From the NCBI GenBank assembly GCA_963930755.1, contig OZ005738.1, forward strand, positions 176,197,832-176,261,831: a DNA stretch of 64,000 nt, written 5' to 3'. Shown here one piece after another: positions 32,780-44,429 of the stretch (positions within the stretch are counted from its first letter, which is position 1; every line of letters begins with the position of its first letter). The notes under the pieces were generated by a model. That model was given only the letters and a program-made list of their open reading frames with translations. It had not been told where the DNA came from and did not search any database. This stretch comes from Eudasyphora cyanicolor (Eukaryota > Arthropoda > Insecta > Diptera > Muscidae). The translations under genes were made by a program, and so were the position numbers.

Positions 32780-35235
32780 TTGCAAACTATATTTCTTTTT
32801 TAATATGACTAATAACATAAGGTTTTATCTAAATTGTATCTTTTTTCTTATTTTTGCAAAATTTCGTTAAGATTTATCTTTTTTTTATAAAATTGCACTG
32901 AAATTGTATTTCACTAAAAATGTTCTTTGGAATTGCATTTTTCTACAAAATTTAGTTGAAATTGCATTTTTCTAGAAAATTTAATAAAAATTTAATTTTT
33001 GTAGAAAATTTCGTCAAAATTTTGTTGAAATATAAATTTTCAAAAAACAAAATCGTTGAAATAAAAATTTTCCTAAAAATTTATTCGAAATTTAATTTTT
33101 TGCCATTTTCTAGAAAAATCGTTGAACTGAATTTCTGTAGGAAATTTTGTTAAAATTGCATTTCTATACAAAATTTTCTGAAATTACGACTATTCTGCAA
33201 AAATTTGTTGAAATTTACTTTTTCTTACAAATTTCGTCCCAATAAAATTTCTCTAGAAAATTTCATAGTTTTTGGATTTTTTGTAGAAAATTTCGACGAA
33301 AATGTATTGTTTTACAAAATTTCCGGTTAACACCCTTAACCCGTCAGTGCCCTTTAATCAGTGTCATAGACATAATGACATAATTTTCAAGAACAGACGA
33401 AATTTTCAATAAAAATTTATTTTTGACAAAATTTAGATTTTGAAGAAATTTTATAGAAAAATTCAATTTAAAGAAATTTTATAGAAATATTCAATTTTCA
33501 ACGATTTTTTTTAGAAAAATTTCTATACAAAATTTTTGGAAATTACGATATTTCTGCAAAATTTTGTTGAAATTTAATTTTTCTTAAAAATTTCGTCCAA
33601 AATTTAATTTTTATTGAATTTTTTGTAAAAAATTTCGACGAAAATGTATTCTTTTACAAAATTTCCGGTTAACACCATTTCAGTGGCCATAGACATTTAA
33701 ACCGGGCATTAACTTTTAATCTGATCAGAGGCCATTAACATGGTCAACGACTTTTGATCCGATCAGTAGTCATTATTCCGGTCGTCGGTTTCGAAAACAT
33801 TTTAAAGAAAAGTTTTATGGAAAAAATAAAATTCGAAGAAAATATGTAAATTCAACGAAATTTTGTAACAAAATATAATTTGACATAATTTTCAAGAATA
33901 AACGAAATTTTCAATAAAAATGTATTTTGACAAAATGTTCTAAAAAAATTGATTTTGAAGAAATATTATAGAAAAATACAATTAAAAAAAAAATTTTAGA
34001 AATTGCATTTTTAACGATTTTTTTTTTTTTGAAAAAATATAATTTTTTTAAAAATATCAATTTTGAAAAAGATCTATAAATAATCGATTTCTATTAAATT
34101 TTTTTATAAAAACTTAATTTTGATGACATTTTCTATATGAGTCATTCCATGCCAAACGGGACGATTTTTGACATCACTATTTTTGCTTGCTTTGAAATTT
34201 TGTGTATGTATTATTTACCTAAAAATATCTTACACGTAGTTGAAGAAAAAGTTTTAAAAAATTTTCTTTAAGAGTTATGAGCAATTTAAAGTTGACGAAA
34301 TTACGTTTTTTTTGTAAAAGGTGTGTTCATTCTTAAGCTTGTTTTTAATGTTTTGGCCTTTTGTACTTTCTCTTGCGATTTTCAAAATGATTACACCCTT
34401 CGATTTTTTTGAAATTTTAATGTCGTGTTCTTAAATGTCTTTGTTAGCTACTGTATGAATTTGGAAGTGGTGAATTGATGGGGACTATTTTTTACGATTT
34501 TTTATAATATAAATATAATAACATTTTTCTAGAAAATTTCATAGATATTGGTATTTTTTTACAAAATTTCCGGTTAACACCCTTTAACCCTTCAGTGTCC
34601 ACAGACATTTAAGCCGGGCATTAACCTTTAATCTGATCAGTGGCCATTAACATGGTCAACGACTTTTAATCCGATCAGTAGTCATTATTCCGGTCGTCGG
34701 TTTCGAAGACACAGTAAAGAAACGTTTTCTGGAAAAAATAAAATTCGAAGAAATTTTCTTAAAATGACATAATTTTGAAGAATAAACGAAATTTTCAATA
34801 AAAATTTATTTTTCACAAAATGTTCTAGAAAAATTCGATTTTAAAGAAATTTTATTTTAGAAAAATAAAATTAAAAAAAAAATTATAGAAATTGCATTTT
34901 CAAAGATTTTTTTTAAAAAATGCAATGTTTTTTAATGATAACAATTTTGAAAACAAATTCTATAAAAATTCGATTTCTATTAAATTTTTTATAAATATTT
35001 AATTTTGCTGAAATTTTCTATATTTAAAAATGCAATTTCCACTAAATTTACAATAAATTTGAAGTTTTGATGAAATTTGCAAGAAAATATTAATTAGGCA
35101 AGATTTTCTAAAAAAAAATAGAATTTCGTCAAATTTGAAGGGAAAAATTATAAAAGTGAAATTTTCTACAAAAAATTAAATTTCTATGAAATTTAAAATA
35201 AAAATATAATTTCCTCTAACTTTTCTAAAGCAAGA
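32780..35235. repeat. 30-bp palindromic repeat arms around 'ccggttaacacc' cores
   Basis: Forward-oriented units (32880-33320, 33520-33665, 34525-34565) are followed by a GC-richer core and then by inverted units (33385-33500, 33800-34140, 34720-35230). The core is present at 33322-33360 (partial), 33664-33800 and 34567-34715, with 'ccggttaacac', 'taatctgatcagaggccatt', 'aacatggtcaacgact' and 'tattccggtcgtcggtttcg'. The two longer cores are close to identical. At 34140-34510 a different segment ('catgccaaacgggacgattt') is inserted. The layout of arm, core, opposite arm resembles a foldback element. Confidence 0.75.
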
Positions 35236-36180
35236 CTTAGCCTAGCAAAATGTGGGACAAAGTAATCAAATGAAGGAGCATATTAAAGGGCAAATCCGTG
35301 GAAAAATGCAGAAGTTAAAGCTATTATGTAAGGGATTTAAAGAAAAACTTTTTTGTTTGGAAAAACTTCTTCAATCTACGGAAAGCTGGTGAGCCGCGGC
35401 AAAAAGGAAATTTAAAAAAAAATGCTTTCTCTTTTATGTAGACAACAAAGTACTGTGACCCCATTCCATGCTTTCTTTGCCATTCCCCCCTCTTCATAAC
35501 TTGTACTCGAAGAAAAACCTTTGCGTTTATTAGGCGTATTTTAACATTTTATATCCATAACAAACCACTCAACATAATACGACGACATTCGCGTTTTATT
35601 TCATTTTCAGACGAGTTAAGTTTTTAGCTAATTTCGAACATTACAAGCCGCTTAAATGCATAAAGATAAGTTTTATTACTGCGACGGAATATATTAAAAT
35701 GTCAGGAAGAAAGAACAAACAGAAAAAAAAGATTGACACAAAAGGAATACGTCGGCGACAGTGGCAGTGGCCAACATAAAACATACGCAAATGAGTTGCA
35801 GATCTGATCAGATAACAGACATATTTAATGGAGTGTAGCAACAAAAGCTTGTTGTGTCTTATGCGTGGGCGTCTGGAATGGAAGTCATTGTTTTATACTC
35901 GTATAGCCTTTGTCCCTCTTTTATTGCCTCATAATCCGTTTTGTTTTTTTTTTTGCGAAAGATTTGTAACGTTTTATAAATTAACAAATTAAACTAAATA
36001 TTTACAAGATAATAAAATGGCACATGAGAAAAGAATGGGCCGAGCAAAAATTGTGAACGGCGGCGGCTATTGAATATTGCAGATCGTCTGCTTGACGGCA
36101 TGGCAGCAAAAAATTAACTCGCGGAGGCTCTGCGATAATAAATTTTGAAATTCTGATAATGTCAAAATATCTCCTCCAAC
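35236..36180. other. No recognised gene
   Basis: AT-rich sequence with short, mutually overlapping open frames only (for example 35641-35844 minus). No shared repeat noticed. Confidence 0.4.
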
Positions 36181-36446
36181 TGGAGAGGAAAAAATTGTCT
36201 TCGTGAGTATCAGTTCTGACGGGACACTACCTGATCGGCGAACACGCCAGAAGATTTGGTATTGACTTCAATGATTTCTGCAGAAGCTGTGGAGATGAGG
36301 AAGAAGTGGAGAGCATTGAGCACTTGCTATGCGACTGTACCGCTTTGAGTAAACGACGACTGGACATACTAGGCAGTCTAACAGATCTTTCCGGTATCGA
36401 TTTTCGTACTATCGATCATTTTTTATATCAAACAGGTTGGTTTTGA
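36181..36446 (+). pseudogene. LINE ORF2 C-terminal fragment with zinc-finger motif
   Basis: An uninterrupted frame reads TGHYLIGEHARRFGIDFNDF, then CRSCGDEEEVESIEHLLCDC (a C-x2-C-x9-H-x4-C type finger) and KRRLDILGSLTDLSGIDF, ending LYQTGWF before a TGA near 36444. This is the conserved C-terminus of jockey/R1-like LINE polymerases. Only the 3' end is present, typical of 5'-truncated insertion. The tail shares 'tatcaaacaggttggttt' with the fragment at 19.86 kb. Confidence 0.7.
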
Positions 36447-37540
36447 TTTCGAATATACGGCGGAAACCCGTTTTTTATGTTTCAGAAGATGTTTAGACGA
36501 TGTTTATGAAATTTAGCTCAAGAAAGTTATTCGATGCAGTAATTAGCTCTGCCAAATTTTAGAAATATCGGTTCAGATTTATATATATGTCCCATACATA
36601 CATAAGTATTTGCATCCCAATTTGGCATCCAAATTATCAAGATTATCAAAAAAATCTTTAATGTGACAATAAAACAGTTTTCTGCTCCCCTGAAAAATTG
36701 TGTTTTTTTTTTAATATAGCAGCATTGGGATATAAGCCATCGATCGACATACATTATTTTTCGCTTAGCTGCCTCGCTTACTTTTGCAAGAAATTTTGCC
36801 TATTTAAATGAAGAATTTCCGATAGCTGTATTCACTTAGAGACACAAATGTTCACTTATCCGATTCACATAACTGCCTTATGAGCACATAAGGGAAATAT
36901 TGATGCTGATTCTGCATTCAATTTGACCATAACTGGATAAAAATAGCAGCAAAAACAAAATTTCGTATGAACTTGGTTATAAAAAGTATCGCTGTGTTTC
37001 TGTGGACCTTTGCGTGCAGATAGCAAAAAAAACTTTGACCTTTTCACCCTTTTCGTCTCTTTGTAAATTGTTTTTTAACAACTACAAGATATTTATAAAA
37101 TATTTCGAACTTTCTTCTTTCTAAATTGCATTCTTTTCTCCCAAGTTATCATTGTACTTCGAACACGAATAAACCAACAAAGATATATATTTTTTTTTTC
37201 TAAAAAGCCTCTAACATTTTAGGAATATCGTCCGTTAGTGACTAAAAAAAAATGCTATTAACTGAATTGTGCACTTAAACGAAATTCACTTAAGCAATTC
37301 CCCTTTCGGGCAGATAAGGACAAAGGACATTAAAATGCAATACAGCTAAGCAAAAAATTAAGCGATAATTTAAGTTGAGTGGACCGTCTAAACTTTGAAA
37401 AATGTGATATGTTATTTGGAATATTTTCTGAGAGATGACAGAATGGAGAATATTTTTTCATTGCTTATTAGAATAAATTCTAAAATGTAGAATATGTTGA
37501 TTGTGAACCACACCTAAACGTCAAGATTTTTTCTGCATTT
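36447..37540. other. No recognised gene
   Basis: AT-rich sequence with small antiparallel open frames at 36527-36754 and 36865-37047, neither with a known domain. Nothing else recognised. Confidence 0.4.
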
Positions 37541-37581
37541 CATTTGACACTTCTCAATTTCAGACTAACTCAATTTTAACC

Positions 37582-38037
37582 ATGGAAAGATACACAATCG
37601 AGAACGCCTTAAAGATTTTTAAAGCCTTTTACGAAAATGGGCGTTCAAATCAAAATGCATTCCGTGCACTACGTGACGTTTTTTGATCAGCATAATCGAC
37701 CAAATGTGTCCACAATCGGGAGAATTGTGCGCTAATTTCAGCAAACCAGGTCTGTAGGAGATGTGAAAACACCTGTGCATGCTCGCCCAGTTCGTTTGGT
37801 GCGGCTTATGGGTTGGCGACGTCATCGGGCCATACTTCTTCGAAATGAGGCCGGTCAGGCAGTAACTGTGAATGGTGTTCGCTATCGTGAGATGATAACG
37901 AACTTTTTATGGCCCGAATTGGAAGATATGGATGTGGACAATATGTGGTTTCAACAGGACGATGCCACTTGTCATACAGCTAACGAAACAATGGCTCTTT
38001 GGCGCAACAAATTCAATGGCCGTGTTATCTCACGTCG
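37582..38037 (+). pseudogene. Mariner-like transposase relic 3, left part
   Basis: Begins MERYTIENALKIFKAFYENG at 37582. A deletion removes the first catalytic Asp segment; the frame from 37763 joins a linker directly to the G-x-x-x-V-T-V-N-G-V-R-Y-R-E-M-I region and reaches WFQQDDATCHTANETM (second Asp, about 37954) and GRVISR at about 38020. There it is cut by the Transib element at 38038. The remainder lies at 40127-40320. Confidence 0.8.
38033..38037. repeat. Transib target-site duplication CGTCG, left copy
   Basis: CGTCG at 38033-38037 directly precedes CACTGTG, and the same five bases follow the other end at 40122-40126. This agrees with the 5-bp, GC-rich duplications (CGNCG preference) described for Transib elements. 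Confidence 0.9.
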
Positions 38038-40121
38038 CACTGTGGGAGAAATGGCCAATCTAGCGGAGATTTATTAATAACTTCTGAAAAAAAGCTGATA
38101 TTTTGATACGGAAAATTGTTTTATATAGGTAAAAATACAATAAATACAAATTAATACAAAAATAAGTTTTCATTTTTTTATTTTTCATGTAAAAATACTG
38201 AACTATCATATGACATATTATTTTCTTCACCATTATTGGAAAGAAGACTGACAACATCACTATCTAATAGCTCATCTTTTTTTGAAGAGGGTACTGAACA
38301 TTTCGATAGCATTGTAATGAAAGGATCTGAAGAAACAAATAGTGTATGTGCCAAGTCTTCCATTGTGTTTTTTCGAGAATTTTTCCGAGTGTAATGTAGG
38401 CGAAATTTTCGGAGGTCTTTATTTCTGGCCTCGAGAGCTTCTTCTGACATAATACCGATAGGAAGCGAAACATGTTTGATAATATCTGCACCATGTATTA
38501 AAACTTTATGGACAGACGACGGCATATAAAACCATGGATACAAATTAACAAAAATCGTTGCTGTTCGGTATGCATACAGCTGAAAGGCATCGGTGTTAAT
38601 TTCGTATCCAGAAGCCATTGTGCGTAAAAAAACGCTGAAAGGATGAATTAGTGAATAGCTTACACCAGTTAATTGAGCAGCCAACTCTGGTTGTGGAAAA
38701 AATCTTCTGGCTGTGATGCCGTTGTTTGTTGTGCCTGATCCAGGCATTGGGATATCAACTAGTATAGCCTTTCCCTTCCTTAGATTGGTTTGTATCTCTT
38801 TGTTTTTATTATCAACAATAATCTTATCACAACTGCGAACCTGCCATTTTTAATTGGAATTCTGTAGGCGATATGCAAAATACATTCAAAGAATCGAATC
38901 CACGCATGTAAAGTTGATAATCCGCATTCATATAAATTTTATTTGCACTGTAATTTTTTTATTATTTCTAGGTCGTTCATATTTTTTGGTGATATATCAC
39001 AAATTCCTTTGGAATGCGCAGCAATTATTCTGGCTACTGTATGATCTATCAAGCATTGCAATGGCACCTCGAAAGAATGATCTGTAACTTGTAGCCCATT
39101 AGGATAGCACAGTTTTTTCGCAGACCGTATAACATCATAGGTGGGAAATATATTTGCATTTCTCTTTTTAGTGCCAATCTGCAAGTCCATGTAAACCTTT
39201 TTTGTGTAGCCGCCATCAATATATAAGGCTACAGCTTCCTCTGCCGTATATTTAATGAGTTGTTTATCATCGGATTCTATGGCAGATTTTAATCTTCTCG
39301 GCAAATTTTCATCTGAGTTCAACATAGATACCACCATGGATGCATTCCTCTTGCCAGCCTTGTATAAACTAGTGCTGGCCGCAGACATAAGCTCATCGCA
39401 CGGAATTTCTTTGGCGATATCATAGACTTTTTTCTTCCTTGTTTTCTCCTGGCAGTCAGCAAAGCTTATTTCTCCCAGTACTTTGAGTTGGATCTACCAA
39501 TAAAAGTTCACCATCTAACCAGACCCTGTTTTTTTCTCAAAAATCCTCCGAGCTCGGTGGCTTTCTCTCCATTTCATGCCTATTTTAGAGATACAATTTT
39601 TAACTCTCTTGGAAATTTCAATGCGTTGACCATCATTATATTTGCTTCTATCTATGATGTCGTAAACATAGGATTCCACAGCAGAACATTTTTTAGAAGC
39701 GTCATCTTCCTCACACCGAACCAAAAATTATTGGTCAACATTATATTTCTTACTAGCACTATAAACAACACCGAATCTAAACACGATACACAATCACAGG
39801 TCACAAACACTTTATTTTTTAGTTAATACATACCTTTAATTTTAATAACAAAAACTACATTTAAATTTACTGTCACTCCAACAAATTTTATTAAAATTTT
39901 CTGCTCTCTTTTAAAAAATGCGGCAAAGCTTTTGGCTGCAGCTGGTGCAAAATTTAGTGTTTGAAGTTTAACAGCTGTGCGAATATTGACAGCAAAACAA
40001 AATGAAAGATGTCGATAATCTCTCTGATATGTTAGTAATTGAAAACAAAACGATTTTGGGGCCACAAATAATTTTGAAATTTGAATTAATCGGAGCTAGA
40101 TTGGCCATTTCTCCCACAGTG
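38038..40121 (-). mobile_element. Transib element (2084 bp) nested in mariner 3
   Basis: The first 27 bases, beginning CACTGTGGGAGAAATGGCC, are the exact reverse complement of the last 27. The terminal CACTGTG fits the CACWRTG-like start of Transib ends and resembles the CACAGTG heptamer of V(D)J recombination signals. Outside the ends, CGTCG is duplicated and the mariner sequence rejoins when the element and one CGTCG are ignored. Inside, minus-strand frames match Transib/RAG1-like transposase. At 2.1 kb it is shorter than autonomous Transib elements (about 3 kb or more), so it is a deletion derivative. Confidence 0.92.
38178..39724 (-). pseudogene. Transib (RAG1-related) transposase, deleted and frameshifted
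   Basis: Three minus-strand segments remain. 39724-39515 (69 codons, MVRCEEDDASKKCSAVESYV) and 39388-38939 (149 codons, with YTAEEAVALYIDGGYTKKVY) are N-terminal to the catalytic core. Then YECGLSTLHAWIRFFECIL (about 38930-38860), and 38747-38178 (189 codons) starting MPGSGTTNNGITARRFF. The last resembles the RAG1 C-terminal catalytic region: SEEALEARNKDLRKFR aligns with the RAG1 stretch around its catalytic Glu, so the Glu at residue 106 of this segment is the candidate third catalytic residue, and KNTMEDL matches the following helix. The parts that should hold the two catalytic Asp residues are not found between the second segment and ECGLS, implying an internal deletion. Frames also shift near 39515, 39400 and 38760. 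Confidence 0.88.
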
Positions 40122-40126
40122 CGTCG
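40122..40126. repeat. Transib target-site duplication CGTCG, right copy
   Basis: CGTCG directly follows CACAGTG at 40115-40121 and matches 38033-38037. Confidence 0.9.
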
Positions 40127-40320
40127 TGGCGAGTCAATTGGCCGCCAAGATCATGTGATTTGTGATCATGTTGGACTTCTTTCTTTGGGGTCATTTGAAA
40201 GAAAAGGTGTACGTCGATGGATGAGGATGAGATAATTCGGCACATTAACGGCATAGAACCTCAATTATGCCTCAGCGTCATCGAAAATTTGGACCATCGG
40301 ATGGAGGTCCAACTTTTAAA
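40127..40320 (+). pseudogene. Mariner-like transposase relic 3, right part
   Basis: Continues the interrupted mariner: VNWPPRSCDL is readable at about 40134-40163, then a TGA and a frame change occur before the FFLWG-like segment. Near 40215-40310 MDEDEIIRHINGIEPQLC and VIENLDHRMEV match the C-terminal end of the family. Dead before or after the Transib insertion; the order cannot be decided from sequence alone. Confidence 0.75.
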
Positions 40321-40407
40321 TTTTGGTACAAATCTCCCCTTTGTGTAGGTGGTACCATGAAGGGTGTGGTAATTACGTCCATTATTCTTGATAGCTATCA
40401 AGATACC

Positions 40408-40560
40408 TAAGCCAGTTGTTCGGCCTGTAGAGTGCTCCTTATTTATAGGTATAAAAATAACATAAATAAGGAGCGCACAACAGGCCGAACCACTGGCTTA
40501 AGTGTATGCCCTTGGCATGAGACGTTTAAATGTCTCCTCTCTTCAACCTAACCTAATCTA
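40408..40560. repeat. ~38-bp-arm inverted repeat next to a LINE-like tail
   Basis: Arms at 40408-40446 ('taagccagttgttcggcct') and 40463-40500 ('aggccgaaccactggctta') are reverse complements with a few mismatches and a 16-base loop. It is followed by 'aacctaacctaatctaacct', a phrase frequent at fly LINE ends. It may be an inverted fusion of two LINE 3' ends. Confidence 0.7.
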
Positions 40561-40609
40561 ACCTATGAAGATACTATTATGAAATCACAGAATATATAGC
40601 TAAGTATTA

Positions 40610-40870
40610 TAGAAGTTATAAGGGATTCAGTATTTCAAAAGAAGCTAACTCTTTGTGGGGAAGGAACCAGAAGGATTGGATCAATTAGTTGCATCTACGA
40701 ATTTAATCAGAGATAGGATAAAATATAATCACATACAAAGTTTGAGTTAATCCGGTCACTCCTTTTGCTAGATATACTTCGTTCCATCCAGACATACACG
40801 ACTCCAATTACTTAAAATGTTCTAAAATAAATTTTCCCCGAACAAACTTAGGGTCTTAGGTACCTCCGTC
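40610..40870 (-). mobile_element. Decayed fragment of DINE-like family A
   Basis: Shares with the minus-strand family A copies 'tttgtggggaaggaaccaga' (compare tttgtgggggaggtactaga at 53711), 'tttgagttaatccggtcact' and 'aaacttagggtcttaggtac'. Both ends are lost. Confidence 0.55.
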
Positions 40871-41870
40871 CTACGGCCTTGACAACTGATATCACTCGTA
40901 AAGGCAACGCCATATGTCAGTTAAGGATATCAGTTAAAGACCGAGTAAAACAAACGAAAATTAAAAAGAAAAGTAATTCATCGCCTGCAGTGAAATTTGT
41001 CATTAGCGTGAAATTTGAAACCAAATTACCATTAATTTTATTTACCCTTTTTATTTTTAGAGATAAAATACAAATACTCGTGAACCAAAATAAGGTTAAT
41101 TATGTTGTATGTATGTATATCGAATGTAGGAGGAAACTAAATTAATGAAGAATGAATCGCACCTTAATTGAATAGAACGAAATGGAGTAAAATTGAAATG
41201 TAAGAGTGAAAAAAACTTGGGTTTGACAATTGTCAATCGAAGACGTAGTGAATAAGAGATATGCTTACCTGTATAAAGTAAAGACCGCCCGCCGCCAGTC
41301 ATACAATCCCCGGAATGATATTCACTTTGAGGCACTGTGATTAATTAACTTCAACTCGAGTGACAAAAGATATGAGTGTCTTTGAATAAACACTAAGTAG
41401 TACAACATGGTAAGGGTGTACTGAAAATAAAGTATTTTATTGAGAAATACATATATTACAAAAGCGCTGCAGAAGCAAAAATATTTAAATATAACAACAT
41501 GTTTTTCAAAAATAAATTATTTTTTTTTTATTTTTGATCAGAAAATATTTCTGTACAACCTAATATTCGTACCGGAATGCCGGTACAAACAACTTCATCA
41601 CTTTGAAAATGTAACGGAATGAAATAAATTGTTTTTCTGAAACATATTTGCTTTTATACTCCAGCTTCTCAAGCGAAACAAATTCTTACAATTATTTCAA
41701 TATATCTTGAGGCATTTATAATTAATTGTGTGTCATTAGATTAACAAATTTTTTCATCACAACACCGTTTGTCATTTGATCAAAAATAATACCGTCAAAG
41801 ATTAGACAAAGTCAAGTAAACATGTACATACATTTTTGAATAATCGTTATAAATACTCGTATATTGTTCT
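40871..41870. other. No recognised gene
   Basis: The open frame 40879-41145 (88 codons, MTTDITRKGNAICQLRIS) and several shorter ones have no recognisable domain or neighbour support. The DNA is AT-rich without obvious tandem repeats. Confidence 0.4.
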
Positions 41871-42131
41871 CAAAGTACACGGAGAAAATGTTTGCTTTTT
41901 TACTCGTACACTTTGACACTACACTGATAGATAACCCGCTCGTCACCATGACGTATCAGTTTTGTCAGTATATCTTCGTACTGGTGACGAAAAGTTTCGT
42001 ACATGCGATGTTTGTGTACATCAACAGAACTAACACGATATCAACCCATATTTTTGGTAATTTCGAAATTCGTCAAGCGATAAGGTCCATTCCCACGACG
42101 AAAAGATTTATTTGAACATTTTTCTACTATA

Positions 42132-43185
42132 CACACAGAATAGTGTTTGGTTGCCTCAACCGAATTATTCGCCAACCGAATTTTGATAGTTCTATATACT
42201 ATCAAGCGATTCCATGAGGACAACCAACATTTTGGTTGTGGTATACTTCTGCTTCCATGTTGACAACAATCATATTTGGTTGCGTCAACTGCGAAAATGG
42301 TGGCTAAAATTATATGTTGTATGTTTCAAAAAATTGGTTGTTCTGACGATTTGTCAGTCATATACTACCGACAATTAATTAAAAACAGTTTTCATTAATT
42401 TTTATTTTATTTATTGAACAAAAGACCAAACAATTCCTAACAAAATTAAAAATCCCATATTACAAATTCATCACTATTATGAGATCTGGAAATATTTGAC
42501 ACAATTTTTATGCAAATATCGCTAAATCCTGTGCTTTCAATTTCATGATTGTTGCGTTTATTTTTTATTTATGTAACACATTTTGCACGACATATTCTGC
42601 ATTCCACACATTATTATTCACCCGAGATTATTTTTGACTACATATACCGCTCTTGAACAAAATGTTGAAGATTTATTTATGTCGAGTAATTTTATTTTTT
42701 GTTTGTCATGTATCAGCAAAAGAGCAGCAACCAATCATTCGGTATTCCACAAAATACATTTAATTATTCTAAATTTGGGAAATTATTAGGATAACCAAAA
42801 AACTATTATTTATTAATTTTTTTTCTGTTGTTGTAACCAATTATTCGTTGCAATAATAATCTTTGGTCTATTGATACAATTTCTTTTGCCAAGAATAACA
42901 CATTGGTTGTCACAACCAAAAATCGATCATATGATACTACAATGAAAGCTTAAAGTAGGTTACCACAACTAACCGAGTGTCAATGAAAAAACAATATTAA
43001 TTCGATTGATACAACCATCGATTTAGTTGCAAGAATTTTTATTTGATCGTATCCATGTTATTATTGTTGTTTCAACTATTTATATATAAATACAACCGAC
43101 ACACGGTGTAGGCAATATACTTTTTGTTGCTAGTACTATTTTTTTATTGTTACAATCGAATTCCAACCAATTCTTTTCCTGGGTG
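42132..43185. mobile_element. AT-rich element with TTGGTTG/CAACCAA subterminal motifs
   Basis: Left end CACACAGAATAGTGTTTGGTT and reverse complement of right end CACCCAGGAAAAGAATTGGTT form an imperfect 21-bp inverted repeat. GGTTG and CAACC motifs are dense within about 250 bp of each end, a typical arrangement of transposase-binding subterminal repeats. The left ~110 bp recur inverted at 60541-60660. No open frame above 70 codons with a domain. Flanks suggest a short duplication around 'ttcta' but this is not secure. Confidence 0.5.
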
Positions 43186-43187
43186 TT

Positions 43188-43450
43188 CTATATGCGTTCT
43201 GATTACATTAGATAAATAATTTGTTGTTAAAGTTTAATTTAAAAAATCACATAATGGTGATGAATGGAGTTCGTCGTGGTGATGAATGGAGTTCGTCGTG
43301 GTGGTGAATGGGATTCTATATGCGTTCTGATTACATTAGATAAATAATTTGTTGTTAAAGTTTAATTTAAAAAATCACATAATGGTGATGAATGGAGTTC
43401 GTCGTAGTGATAAATGGGATTCGCCGTGGTGATGATGGGACAGGCAAATA
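43188..43450 (+). repeat. ~122-bp tandem duplication
   Basis: The segment 'ttctatatgcgttctgatta' through 'aaatcacataatggtgatga' starting at 43189 is repeated from 43313 almost unchanged, followed in each copy by several 'ggtgatgaatggagttcgtc' units. It lies in the right part of the outer element at 41877-43893. Confidence 0.85.
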
Positions 43451-43893
43451 CATTACTTGATGAGATTATTTTTGATAAGATATCAGAAGTAATGAACACT
43501 TCTCGTTCGTTTGCTTTAAGCCTTTCCTGATAAGAACTGCGTTTCGAACCGAATAATCACAACTAAACCTGAAAAAGCGGTGAAGTTATTTTATTTTCCA
43601 TACCGTTTTTAATGGTCTAAACCAGAAGAATATTTATTGAAATTTTTAAAGCTTATATTGTCGGGGCATGTATTCTTCGAGGTGATGAATGGGATTCGTC
43701 GTGGTAATGAACTCGATTTATCGTAGGAATCAAATGTAATCATCCTGAGGGCGATTTGGAAACAGAGATTCGTCATGGTGACGAACAAATTCATCAAGAG
43801 GATTATTCCGTACGTTAGCTGACTTTTGATGAAAAATAATCGTGATGATGTACAAATTCGTCGTCATGACGAAGCATTTTCTTTTAGTGTACG

Positions 43894-44428
43894 TTTGATC
43901 AGCATTAACCAGTATGAAAAAACCCAATATTAATATATCCGGTAAGAGAGCACAATTGTTCGTCCCGTTTGTCCTCCAAAATACACTAATTTTTAAAATA
44001 TATATTATTTTTTTGAGAGAGTACAACTTCTGGGTCTCCCTTTGTCATATTTTTATTCCAAAATGTACAACTTCTAAAAACAATTACATTAGTTTACAAA
44101 AGGGCTGTGAATAAAATTTTCTGGTGCAATTCGGCGTCCTAAATACGAAAAACTGTTAGCAAAATTTGTTATAGTAAATTTTTTTTAAAAACACTTTATG
44201 TATTATACCTTTTCTATTTGAACCAATTTTTTTCGCATAAGCCCGATAGTGTCTAGATTAGCGTTGGATATATCCATTTCAAGTGGAAACTGTGGTTTAG
44301 TAACAGTCGTTAAAACATTACAAAAAATATGTATTTTTTTCTAATATTTTTTACTTGCCCGAAAGAACATACAAAATAGATACAAAATCGCAAAACTATT
44401 GTATTCTATTTATATACTTATACATTAG
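43894..44428. other. No recognised gene
   Basis: AT-rich DNA. Short open frames (43914-44114) carry no domain. Confidence 0.4.
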
Positions 44429-44429
44429 G

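Larger units (their letters stand above)
41877..43893. mobile_element. Inverted-end element carrying an inner insertion
   Basis: Left end GTACACGGAGAAAATGTTT and the reverse complement of the right end GTACACTAAAAGAAAATGCTT are similar. Both sub-terminal regions carry phrases built on 'cgtcatggtgacgaa', 'ttcgtcgtcatgacga' and 'gtaccagtgacga' variants, some repeated (43255-43450, 43690-43880). A second element (42132-43185) sits within it. No transposase frame. This start, a TACACGGAGAAAA-like end, resembles that of the TA-type MITE at 29840. Confidence 0.5.

Noticed and set aside
38038..40121. P-element or hAT identity for the insertion in mariner 3
   Set aside because: Target duplication is 5 bp (CGTCG), not 8, and the protein resembles Transib/RAG1.
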